Notes under the pieces: model-generated | The model's database searches: none | Told to the model about the DNA's origin: nothing | What the model saw: only the letters and a program-made list of their open reading frames with translations | Shown: positions 32,879 to 40,498 of the stretch, piece after piece | How positions within the stretch are numbered: the stretch's first letter is position 1 | Layout of the letters: every line of letters begins with the position of its first letter | DNA from: Anaerotruncus colihominis | Lineage (GTDB): Bacteria > Bacillota > Clostridia > Oscillospirales > Ruminococcaceae | Assembly: GCF_010206195.1 (NCBI RefSeq) | Contig: NZ_VIQT01000016.1 | Span: 62,001 to 126,000 of the forward strand | Direction of reading: 5' to 3' | DNA: 64,000 nucleotides | Program-made: the position numbers and the translations under genes

Positions 32879-34252
32879 TTACTTTTCCTGTTCGTTTTTC
32901 TTCTCCGGCTTTTCGTGTTCCTTCTGCTGACCCTTCCAGTCGTCCAGCAGCTTGATAATCTGGTCCTTCATTTCCCTCGGCGTAGTTTCCTTGCCGAAAT
33001 ACTTGCTCAGTTCCGCACCTGTCAAAATCACTTTGTCTACCTCCTTTTTGTCCTCCATCATAATGCCGTCGATCACATCCCCGTTGAGCAGCTTCTTTTC
33101 GTCCAGTTCCCGCATACGCTTTGCCTGCGCCTGTGAAGGCGAGGACTGCTGGCTGTCAATGGCGACGGCGATATAGTTCTGGTTCTTTTTGCTGACATAG
33201 GAAAGCTCCACCGCCGTAGTAAAGCCCAGCTTTTTTTCATCCATCAACTTCATCAGGTCGGGAACCAGCTCATTGAGACGGATATACCGCTGCACCTGCT
33301 TGACGGCCATCTTATTGCGCTCGGCCACGATCTCGTTGGAGCGTTTGCCAGCGTCCTTCGGGTCAATCTGGCCCGAAGTGCGGGAGCCCTGGTGCTTGAT
33401 AGCTTCAAGCTGCATTTTCAAGGCTTTGGCCCGCTCACTGGGGAGGATTTCTTCACGCTGGTTCAGATTGTCCTCGACCATCTGGGTGATGGCTTCATCA
33501 TCCGTCAGGTTTCGGACGATACAGGGCATATCCGCATATCCGGCAAGCTCGCTTGCTTTCTGGCGGCGGTGGCCGGACACGATCTCATAGCCGCCATCCT
33601 CACGGGGACGGACGATAGCGGGCTGGGTCACGCCCTTGTCCTTGACGCTGGACACCATAGCCCGCATTTCTTCATCATCCCGAACCTCAAAGGGATGATT
33701 CTTGAAGGCGTGGAGCTCGTTCAGCTTGATATAGACGATCTGCTCCTTGCCCCGGCGTGGTGCATCCTTCGGTTTTTCGGGTTCCTTCGGAGCGGGAGCG
33801 GCCTGTACCGTTGGGGCTGTTTTTTTCTCTGGTTCCTTTTTGACCGCCTTTTCCGGTTTCTGTGCAGGAGCTTTGGACTTCGAGGCTGCGTCCTTGTCCT
33901 TATCTGCTTTCGGGGGTCGGCCCCGGCGCTTCGGCTGTTCCGGCTCTTTGGGTTTTTCCTCTGCTTTTTTCGGAGCCTCCGGCTGCTTTTCCGGTTTCTC
34001 CGCTTTTGCCGGGTCAGGCTTTTCCACGCCGGGAGCTGCCGCCCGTTCCTCGGCTTTCTTTTCCTTCATAATTTCAGCGAAGTTATAGACAGAAACCTGT
34101 GGGTTCTTTACCTCTGGTTCCGTCTTTTTTTCCGGATCCGGGGAAACGGAAACCTTCTCCGGCTCTTTTGGGGGAGCGGGAGGCGTTTCCTTGCCCGGCC
34201 CGCTATCCGTTACCGGCTGTTCCGGCGTTTTTGTGGTTTTATCATCTGCCAT
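32879..34252 (-). CDS. ParB/Spo0J-like partition protein with long N-terminal linker
   Basis: 457 residues. The first ~165 are Pro/Lys/Glu-rich and disordered with an AT-hook-like KRRGRPPK. Then comes the ParB N-terminal CTPase fold (IKLNELHAFKNHPFEV, PAIVRPREDGGYEIVSGHRRQKASEL) and an HTH domain (NQREEILPSERAKALKMQLEAI ... NEIVAERNKMAVKQVQRYIRL). ParA is absent. Palindrome copy t lies in frame inside the HTH region (TSGQIDPK). Start ATG 34252 lies nine bases behind AGGAGG; the ATG six bases earlier is too close. First gene of the leftward transfer operon, behind two terminator-like hairpins. Confidence 0.88.
   Translation of the reverse strand: MADDKTTKTPEQPVTDSGPGKETPPAPPKEPEKVSVSPDPEKKTEPEVKNPQVSVYNFAEIMKEKKAEERAAAPGVEKPDPAKAEKPEKQPEAPKKAEEKPKEPEQPKRRGRPPKADKDKDAASKSKAPAQKPEKAVKKEPEKKTAPTVQAAPAPKEPEKPKDAPRRGKEQIVYIKLNELHAFKNHPFEVRDDEEMRAMVSSVKDKGVTQPAIVRPREDGGYEIVSGHRRQKASELAGYADMPCIVRNLTDDEAITQMVEDNLNQREEILPSERAKALKMQLEAIKHQGSRTSGQIDPKDAGKRSNEIVAERNKMAVKQVQRYIRLNELVPDLMKLMDEKKLGFTTAVELSYVSKKNQNYIAVAIDSQQSSPSQAQAKRMRELDEKKLLNGDVIDGIMMEDKKEVDKVILTGAELSKYFGKETTPREMKDQIIKLLDDWKGQQKEHEKPEKKNEQEK
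33356..33378. repeat. ICE palindrome, copy t (coding)
   Basis: Loop ATC; read as SGQIDPK inside the parB-like gene. Confidence 0.85.
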
Positions 34253-34280
34253 AAGCATTTACCTCCTGTTTTTTGGCATG

Positions 34281-34378
34281 AAAAAAGGGGCTCAACTTTT
34301 CAGTCAAGCCCCCGTGGGAAGTTCCTCCTTTCTCCGCCATGATACAAAAATACCGCCCGTAGTCTCGTTTGGGCGGTA
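34281..34378 (-). promoter_or_regulatory. Tandem terminator-type hairpins upstream of parB
   Basis: Read leftward, TACCGCCC/GGGCGGTA (34351-34378) is followed by TTTTT, and GGGGCTTGACT/AGTTGAGCCCC (34287-34312) is followed by TTTTTT. Both precede the first gene of the transfer operon. A 32-codon frame (34242-34340, MAEKGGTSHGGL...) spans the second hairpin and runs past the parB start, so it could act as a leader peptide. The layout suggests attenuation of the transfer operon. Confidence 0.6.
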
Positions 34379-34428
34379 CTTTGTGTAAGATTGGCAGTCC
34401 ATTATTAAGTTTTTTATTATGTTCCCTT

Positions 34429-34434
34429 TGTACA
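34429..34434. other. Putative attR core of the ICE (TGTACA)
   Basis: Same hexamer as at 4727-4732. The element-side flank CCCTTTG is the inverted counterpart of CAAGGGG at the left end. Confidence 0.65.
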
Positions 34435-34477
34435 CCGTTGCAAATGAAAGAGTTTAAAAGAATCCTGCAAAAAGCAA

Positions 34478-34506
34478 TTGCGTCGGCGGAAAGTACGCGC
34501 TATACT
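34478..34506 (+). promoter_or_regulatory. Promoter of lrgAB
   Basis: TTGCGT (34478-34483), 17-bp spacer, TATACT (34501-34506), about 40 bp before lrgA. It lies outside the ICE, so lrgAB expression should be unaffected by the insertion. Confidence 0.7.
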
Positions 34507-34548
34507 GAAATCCGGTGGATCAGATTTTCCAATGACGGAGGACGGTTT

Positions 34549-34929
34549 ATGAAAGTAAAACTCATGGTGCAGATCGCAATTGTATTCGGCGTTTGCCTGC
34601 TCGGAGAGGCTGTGGCGCAATATGTGCCGGTCCCATTCCCGGCAAGTGTGACGGCCATGCTTTTGCTGCTTGTCCTGTTGCTGGCGGGCCTGCTACATGT
34701 CGAACATGTGCGGGAGAAAACAGATTTCCTGCTAAAAAACATGCCCTTCTTTTTTATTCCGGCAAGCGTAGGCGTTATGGAATATTTTGATGTTCTGCGG
34801 CGCTGTCTGTTGCCGCTGCTTGCCATTTGCTTCATCACCACAATTGCAACCTTTTTTGCCACAAGCTTCACCGTGCGCGCGGTATCCTCCTTGCAGCGGC
34901 GGCTGACGCGCCGCAGGGAGGCGGAATGA
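34549..34929 (+). CDS. lrgA: CidA/LrgA family holin-like protein
   Basis: 126 residues, four transmembrane helices, with VPFPASVTAMLLLLVLLLAGLL and FFFIPASVGVMEYFDVL typical of CidA/LrgA. These small membrane proteins affect murein hydrolase activity, programmed lysis and pyruvate uptake. Start ATG 34549 follows GGAGG at seven bases. It overlaps lrgB by 4 bp (ATGA). Confidence 0.88.
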   Translation: MKVKLMVQIAIVFGVCLLGEAVAQYVPVPFPASVTAMLLLLVLLLAGLLHVEHVREKTDFLLKNMPFFFIPASVGVMEYFDVLRRCLLPLLAICFITTIATFFATSFTVRAVSSLQRRLTRRREAE

Positions 34930-35609
34930 TGAGGGCTGTTTTGGAATCCCCGCTGTTTGGGATTGTTTTGAGCATCCTTGCTTATGAAGCTGGGTTATGG
35001 GTCAACCGCAAGCTGAAAACACCGCTGGCGAACCCCTTGCTGATTGCAGCCGCCTTGATTGTGGGGCTGCTGATGCTGTTTCATATCCCGCTGGAAAGCT
35101 ATCAAAAGGGCGGCGACTTGATTGCCTTGTTCCTGGCGCCCGCCACAGCGTCGCTTGCATTGTCGATCTACAATCAGCGCGGGATACTTGGTAAAAACCT
35201 GCTGCCTGTGGTTGCTGGCTGCGCAGCTGGCTCGATTGTTTCGATGGGCAGCGTTTATGCGCTTTGCCGCCTGTTTAAGCTCGACGAGGCCGTAACGGCT
35301 TCGCTGCTCCCAAAATCTGTGACGACGCCGATCGCCACAGAAATTTCCGCGCAGCACGGCGGTATTGTCCCAGTGACAGTCGCGGCCGTGATCATTACAG
35401 GCATGATTGGCGCGGTCCTTGCGCCGTATATGATCCGTATGTTCCGCGTCAAAAACCCGGTCGCGGACGGCCTGGCAATCGGCGCGTCAAGCCATGCGCT
35501 CGGCACAAGCCGGGCGCTGGAACTGGGGGAGCTGGAGGGGGCGATGAGTGGGATCGCTGTCGGCGTCTCAGGGCTTTTGACGGTTTTGTTTTCCCTTGTG
35601 CTTGGCTGA
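34926..35609 (+). CDS. lrgB: LrgB family membrane protein
   Basis: 227 residues and about six helices: SPLFGIVLSILAYEAGLWV, LPKSVTTPIATEIS, IGASSHALGTSRALELGELEGAMSG. The signatures of LrgB/CidB are complete. Translationally coupled to lrgA. The pair is followed by a terminator shared with the convergent rny. Confidence 0.92.
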   Translation: MMRAVLESPLFGIVLSILAYEAGLWVNRKLKTPLANPLLIAAALIVGLLMLFHIPLESYQKGGDLIALFLAPATASLALSIYNQRGILGKNLLPVVAGCAAGSIVSMGSVYALCRLFKLDEAVTASLLPKSVTTPIATEISAQHGGIVPVTVAAVIITGMIGAVLAPYMIRMFRVKNPVADGLAIGASSHALGTSRALELGELEGAMSGIAVGVSGLLTVLFSLVLG

Positions 35610-35630
35610 GAAAGCCATCCAGACGTGAAT

Positions 35631-35660
35631 AAAGCGGCGTCCCTGTCGGGACGCCGCTTT
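35631..35660. terminator. Bidirectional terminator between lrgB and rny
   Basis: AAAGCGGCGTCCC and GGGACGCCGCTTT are perfect arms with a TGTC loop; A/T-rich ends on both sides suit both convergent genes. Confidence 0.88.
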
Positions 35661-35668
35661 GATTTCTC

Positions 35669-37231
35669 TTATTTCGCGTATTCGATTGCACGGTTTTCCC
35701 GGATACAGTGTACCTTGATCTGACCGGGATAATCGAGGTCGCTCTCGATTTTCTTGACAATATCGCGCGCAACGATGGTCATCTGATCGTCGGAAACGAC
35801 GTCAGGCTTGAGCATGATGCGGATTTCACGGCCGGCCTGGATCGCATAACATTTCTCCACGCCCTCAAACGAGTTGGCGATCTCCTCAAGCTTTTCAAGA
35901 CGCTTGATGTAGTTTTCGAGGTTTTCGCGCCGTGCGCCGGGACGCGCCGCCGAAATGGCGTCGGCAGCCTGAACAAGGCAGGCTACGATCGTCTTTGGCT
36001 CAACATCATTGTGATGCGCTTCAATCGCATGGATGATGTCGGCGTTTTCTTTGTACTTGCGGGCCAGATCGACGCCGATCTGCACATGGGAGCCTTCAAT
36101 TTCATGTGTCATCGACTTGCCGATATCGTGGATCAGGCCGGCGCGGCGCGCCTGCGCTTCATCTGCGCCAAGCTCGGCGGCCATCATGCCGGCGAGCTGT
36201 GAAACCTCGATCGAATGGCTAAGTACGTTCTGTCCATAGCTGGAGCGGTAACGCATCCGGCCGAGCAGGCGGATTAACTCCGGATGCATACCGTGGACGC
36301 CGCATTCCATAACAGCATGCTCGCCGTCCTGCTTGATCTTGCCCTCAATCTCACGGCGCGCCTTTTCAACGGTTTCCTCGATGCGCGCGGGATGGATACG
36401 CCCGTCTTGAATCAGGCGCTCGAGTGCGACGCGCGCGATTTCGCGTTTGACGGCGTCATGGCTGGAAAGGGTGATGGCCTCCGGCGTGTCGTCGATGATC
36501 AGGTCGACGCCGGTAAGCGTTTCGAGCGTGCGGATGTTGCGGCCCTCGCGCCCAATGATTCGGCCTTTCATTTCATCGCTTGGCAGCGGAACGACCGACA
36601 CGGTGATTTCCGCGACATAGTCTGCGGCGCAGCGGCCAACGGCGGCCGCGATGATCTCCTTGGCGCGCTGGTCGGCTTCATCCTTGAGCTGGCTCTCATA
36701 CTGATTGATCCGCAGCGCCTTTTCGTGCGTCAACTCGCCCTCAAGATTGGCAAGCAGGTAATTTTTGGCCTGATCAGCCGTGAAACCGGAGATCCTTTCG
36801 AGCATTTCAAACTGGCGCGACTTGACATCCTCAGCTTCCTGGAGCTTGACATCGGCTTCACGCAGCTTGTTTTGAAGCGTCTCCTCCTTTTTTTCAAGGT
36901 TGTCGAGCTTTTTGTCGACAGACTCCTCCTTTTGCTGAATTCGGCGCTCAAGGCGGGAAACCTCCGACCGGCGTTCCTTCATTTCCTTTTCATTATCCTG
37001 TTTAAGCTTGTAGATATCGTCCTTTGCCTCGATGATCGCTTCCTTTTTCTTTGTTTCAGCCGACTTGATCGCATCGCTGATCAGGCGTTTTGCCTCCTCC
37101 TCGGCGGATCCAAGAGTCGCCTCGGCCGATTTTTTGCGGTATTCCACACCCAGAAAAAAAGCAATGACAGCACCCACCAAAAAGGAGATGATGATGCCAA
37201 TGACAAAGGGAATGATTCCGATTGTGCTCAT
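35669..37231 (-). CDS. rny: Ribonuclease Y
   Basis: 520 residues: N-terminal membrane anchor ([25 protein letters not shown]), long coiled coil (about 30-200), KH domain with [15 protein letters not shown], and HD domain with [15 protein letters not shown]. It is the main endoribonuclease for mRNA turnover in many Firmicutes, anchored at the membrane. Convergent with lrgAB. Confidence 0.96.
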   Translation of the reverse strand: MSTIGIIPFVIGIIISFLVGAVIAFFLGVEYRKKSAEATLGSAEEEAKRLISDAIKSAETKKKEAIIEAKDDIYKLKQDNEKEMKERRSEVSRLERRIQQKEESVDKKLDNLEKKEETLQNKLREADVKLQEAEDVKSRQFEMLERISGFTADQAKNYLLANLEGELTHEKALRINQYESQLKDEADQRAKEIIAAAVGRCAADYVAEITVSVVPLPSDEMKGRIIGREGRNIRTLETLTGVDLIIDDTPEAITLSSHDAVKREIARVALERLIQDGRIHPARIEETVEKARREIEGKIKQDGEHAVMECGVHGMHPELIRLLGRMRYRSSYGQNVLSHSIEVSQLAGMMAAELGADEAQARRAGLIHDIGKSMTHEIEGSHVQIGVDLARKYKENADIIHAIEAHHNDVEPKTIVACLVQAADAISAARPGARRENLENYIKRLEKLEEIANSFEGVEKCYAIQAGREIRIMLKPDVVSDDQMTIVARDIVKKIESDLDYPGQIKVHCIRENRAIEYAK

Positions 37232-37524
37232 TTGGGAATTGGCCCTCCTTTATGCAATTTTCAATGTCCGCAACCCGCCCTGCAAAACTAAAAAGCCCGG
37301 CCGCGCGGGCATAGGCATATGCAAAGCGGATAGAATATTTATCAGGTAGGCGGTTTGATTCACGTAAAATTTACGAACAATTCAAAGCTGCGTTCCCATA
37401 AAACATACTGCATGACAATACCTATTGTATATGTATTTTGTATAATTGTCAAGAAATATTGTGTATTTAACCGGGTTATCCTATCTAATATGCGCGGATT
37501 GGCACAAGGCAGGCGAATTAGCGG

Positions 37525-37553
37525 TTGACAGGCCGCGGCGGCCGTGCTAAGAT
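37525..37553 (+). promoter_or_regulatory. Promoter of the thrS T-box transcript
   Basis: TTGACA (37525-37530), 17-bp GC-rich spacer, TAAGAT (37548-37553). Confidence 0.78.
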
Positions 37554-37797
37554 GAAAAAAGTCCGATATCGTCCAAAGGCGATGACGGGGAACGCAACCA
37601 AAGCACAGCCTGTTTACAGAGAGGCGCGGCGCTTGCTGAAAGCCGTGCCATCCGGTTTTTGGCGGCGACCGCCCCCCGAGCGCGCGCGATGAGCGCGCCG
37701 GCTGATCCCGTTACAGATCGCTTGAGCGGCGCGTTTGCGCAATTCGGGTGGAACCGTGGGGCTTGCCTTCATCCCGTTGTGGGATGGGGCTTTTTTT
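37554..37797 (+). promoter_or_regulatory. T-box leader of thrS
   Basis: The conserved T-box element GGTGGAACCG is at 37747-37756, preceded by a long folded leader with ACAGAGAGG and followed by a terminator hairpin (CTTCATCCC/GGGATGGGG) and a T-run to about 37797. Uncharged tRNA-Thr would pair with the GGAACC region and favour antitermination. The specifier codon could be ACC at about 37599 but I am not sure. Confidence 0.88.
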
Positions 37798-37896
37798 ATT
37801 TTGTCTGCCGAAAAATCGCTCTCGTTTTCGGTATGGCCCGGTTTGTCAGCAGGTTCCATTTGACCAGTCTATTTTTCGCAGTGAAAGGATGCTGAA

Positions 37897-39804
37897 ATGA
37901 TGATAAACGTAACGTTAAAAGATGGTGTTGTCAAGCAGTACGAGCAGGGTACGACAGTCGCGGAGGTTGCAAAAAGCCTTGGCGCGGGCCTTTATAAGGC
38001 CGCCTGCGCTGGAAAGGTGGACGGCAAAGCCGTCGACCTGCGCACGCCGCTTGAGAGCGACTGTACGCTCTCGATCCTGACCTTTGACGACCCTGAGGGC
38101 AAGCACGCGTTCTGGCATACGGCTTCGCATGTGTTGGCGCAGGCTGTCATGCGCCTTTATCCCGGCACAAAGTACACGATCGGACCTGCTGTTGAAAACG
38201 GCTTCTATTACGACTTCGATGTCGAAAAGCCCTTTACGCCCGAGGATCTGGCCGCTATTGAAAAGGAGATGGCAGCCATTGTCAAATCGGGTGTGGAACT
38301 TGACCGTTTTGAGCTTGACGCGCCGCAGGCGCGCGAGCTGATGAAGGACCAGCCATACAAGCTTGAACTGATCGATAAGCACGCGGCCAGCGGCGAGAAG
38401 GTCAGCTTTTACCGTCAGGACGATTTTACCGACCTCTGCGCCGGGCCGCATCTGATGACCGCCGCGCCGCTCAAGGCAATTAAGCTGCTCCAAAGCACAG
38501 GAGCGTATTGGCATGGCGACAGCAGCAACAAGATGCTCTGCCGCGTATACGGCATTGCTTTCCCAAAGGCGAGCGAATTGAGCGATTATCTGCACATGCT
38601 TGAGGAGGCTAAGCGCCGCGACCATCGCAAGCTGGGCCGAGAGCTTGATCTATTTGATATCTATGAGGAAGGACCGGGCTTTCCGTTCTTTTTCCCAAAG
38701 GGTATGCTCCTGCGCAATCTCCTGGAGAGCTTTTGGCGCGAGGAGCATCAAAAGCACGGCTATCAGGAGATCCGCACGCCGCTCATCCTCAATGAGGAGT
38801 TGTGGCACCGTTCCGGCCACTGGGATCACTATAAGGACAATATGTATACGACAAAGATCGACGACCGCGATTATGCGATCAAGCCGATGAATTGTCCGGG
38901 CGGTATCCTGGTCTATAAGCGCCGCATGAATTCGTATCGCGACCTGCCGCAGCGTCTTGCGGAGCTTGGCATTGTACACCGGCATGAGCTTTCCGGCGCG
39001 CTGCACGGCCTGATGCGCGTGCGCTGCTTCACACAGGACGACGCGCATATCTTTATGACGCCCGACCAGATCGAGGCGGAGGTCCTCGGCGTTATCAATC
39101 TGATTGACAGCATTTATAAGGTGTTTGGCTTTGACTATTTCCTTGAGCTGTCCACACGTCCGGAGGATTCGATGGGTACCGAGGAGCAGTGGGAGACGGC
39201 CACTGCCGCCCTGCGCAAAGCTCTGGAGGACAATGGCAGGCCGTATACGGTCAATGAGGGCGACGGCGCGTTTTATGGTCCCAAGATCGATTTTCACCTG
39301 CGCGATTCCATCGGACGCACTTGGCAGTGCGGTACGATTCAGCTTGATTTCCAGATGCCGGAGCGGTTTGATCTGGCCTATATCGGCAGTGACGGCGAAC
39401 GTCATCGGCCGGTTATGGTGCACCGCACCGCTTTCGGAAGCATTGAACGCTTTATCGGTATCCTGATCGAACATTATGCCGGCGCGTTCCCTCTGTGGCT
39501 CGCGCCCGTGCAGGTCAAAGTGCTGCCGGTAACGGACGAGCATATCCCGTATGCGCAGAGTGTGGCCGACGCGCTGGCAAAGGCTGGCCTTCGCATTGAG
39601 ATGGACAGCCGCAATGAAAAGGTGGGCTACCGTATCCGTGAGGCGCAGCTCCAGAAAATTCCGTATATGCTGGTGCTTGGCGGCAAGGAGGCTGAAAGCG
39701 GCGAAGTCGCGGTGCGCGACCGCCGCGATGGCAAAACGACGACGATGCCCTTGGCGGACTTTTTGGAGAAGATGAAAACAGAGGTCGAGACAAAGGCGAA
39801 CTAA
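37897..39804 (+). CDS. thrS: Threonyl-tRNA synthetase
   Basis: 635 residues: TGS domain (about 1-62), editing domain with HTASHVLAQAV and DLCAGPHL, class II catalytic core with motif 2 (VHRHELSGALHGLMRVRCFTQDD) and motif 3 (MVHRTAFGSIERF), and C-terminal anticodon-binding domain. It charges tRNA-Thr. Start ATG 37897 follows AAAGGATG. Controlled by the upstream T-box. A strong terminator follows. Confidence 0.97.
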   Translation: MMINVTLKDGVVKQYEQGTTVAEVAKSLGAGLYKAACAGKVDGKAVDLRTPLESDCTLSILTFDDPEGKHAFWHTASHVLAQAVMRLYPGTKYTIGPAVENGFYYDFDVEKPFTPEDLAAIEKEMAAIVKSGVELDRFELDAPQARELMKDQPYKLELIDKHAASGEKVSFYRQDDFTDLCAGPHLMTAAPLKAIKLLQSTGAYWHGDSSNKMLCRVYGIAFPKASELSDYLHMLEEAKRRDHRKLGRELDLFDIYEEGPGFPFFFPKGMLLRNLLESFWREEHQKHGYQEIRTPLILNEELWHRSGHWDHYKDNMYTTKIDDRDYAIKPMNCPGGILVYKRRMNSYRDLPQRLAELGIVHRHELSGALHGLMRVRCFTQDDAHIFMTPDQIEAEVLGVINLIDSIYKVFGFDYFLELSTRPEDSMGTEEQWETATAALRKALEDNGRPYTVNEGDGAFYGPKIDFHLRDSIGRTWQCGTIQLDFQMPERFDLAYIGSDGERHRPVMVHRTAFGSIERFIGILIEHYAGAFPLWLAPVQVKVLPVTDEHIPYAQSVADALAKAGLRIEMDSRNEKVGYRIREAQLQKIPYMLVLGGKEAESGEVAVRDRRDGKTTTMPLADFLEKMKTEVETKAN

Positions 39805-39817
39805 ATCGTTTGACCGT

Positions 39818-39855
39818 GCGCGGAAGGCGTTTTGAAACGCTTTCCGCGCTTTTTT
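39818..39855 (+). terminator. Rho-independent terminator after thrS
   Basis: GCGCGGAA-GCGTTT pairs with AAACGC-TTCCGCGC, followed by TTTTTT. Confidence 0.9.
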
Positions 39856-39998
39856 GTCCCGGAGGAAACAAAATATTCATATTGTGTCGAAAGTTTCGCC
39901 ATATAATTCGTGTTTACTATACAAATATGGGATTTTGTCGGCCATTTGCGCGCCTTTTGCAAGGTTCCAGTCTGATTGGACTTGCCATTGTGCACGTT

Positions 39999-40290
39999 TC
40001 ACGGTATAATATGCGCAGTGCAAACGGCAAAGCCGTTTGTAGCCGCCATCCGGCGGCGTCCGCTGCAAAGCAGCGGACTGCGCATGTTGCACCACAGCCA
40101 AAACCGGCAAAGCCGGTTTCGCTGCCGCTTTGCGTCAGACAAGCCCAAAAGGGCTTGCCGCTGTGGTATAATAACCGCAAAGCGGTTATTATACACCTTA
40201 TGGCCAGGGCGATACGCGGGTGCAGCCCGCTGCCGCCCCGATGGCCAATGACGCCGCATCCGTAAAACGGACATGGCGCCATAACCGCAG
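39999..40290. repeat. REPIN-like palindrome cluster, copy A
   Basis: Seven or more short hairpins in a row, most with a GC-AAA-GC centre: ACGGC/GCCGT, GTCCGCTG/CAGCGGAC, CCGGC/GCCGG, AAGCCC/GGGCTT, ATAATAACCGC/GCGGTTATTAT. The 47-bp core 40201-40247 runs from TGGCCAGGGCGATACGCGGG to GATGGCCA. It fills the gap between thrS and the M23 gene together with about 200 bp in which I see nothing else. Confidence 0.8.
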
Positions 40291-40498
40291 AGCGATTCCT
40301 GCTTGCTTCAGGCTAACAGCCTGTTGACTGCACAACGATCGCTTTTCAATGAATGATAACCCGATACCGCTTTGAGGATAAGGGGATATGATATAAGTCC
40401 TCCTGTTATAAACACGCTGATACAATAACCGCTGCGGTTTTCAAGGCGGTGTTTCAATAGGAACCGGCGTATTCGGCCGGAATTGATGCGGAAAGGAG

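Larger units (their letters stand above)
4730..34431. mobile_element. Integrative conjugative element, Tn1549/CTn4-like, ~29.7 kb
   Basis: A complete-looking conjugation set lies between feoB and lrgA: relaxase, MobC, VirD4, VirB4, VirB6, PrgI, Maff2, NlpC/P60 hydrolase, PcfB and DUF4315/DUF4366 proteins, in the order known for C. difficile CTn4-like elements. A large serine recombinase sits just inside the left end. Ends are set by the shared TGTACA and by the start and finish of element genes. Cargo includes a two-component system with ABC transporter and a VapD-like pair. ArdA and a cytosine methyltransferase provide defence evasion. ParA and replication-initiator genes often found upstream of parB in relatives are absent. 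Confidence 0.9.

Noticed and set aside
6668..33378. The 23-bp palindromes as a CRISPR array
   Set aside because: Copies are scattered over 27 kb with genes between them, spacing is irregular and there are no cas genes.
36284..37291. 335-codon rightward frame opposite rny
   Set aside because: Mirrors the coiled-coil and KH regions of ribonuclease Y; no start signal.
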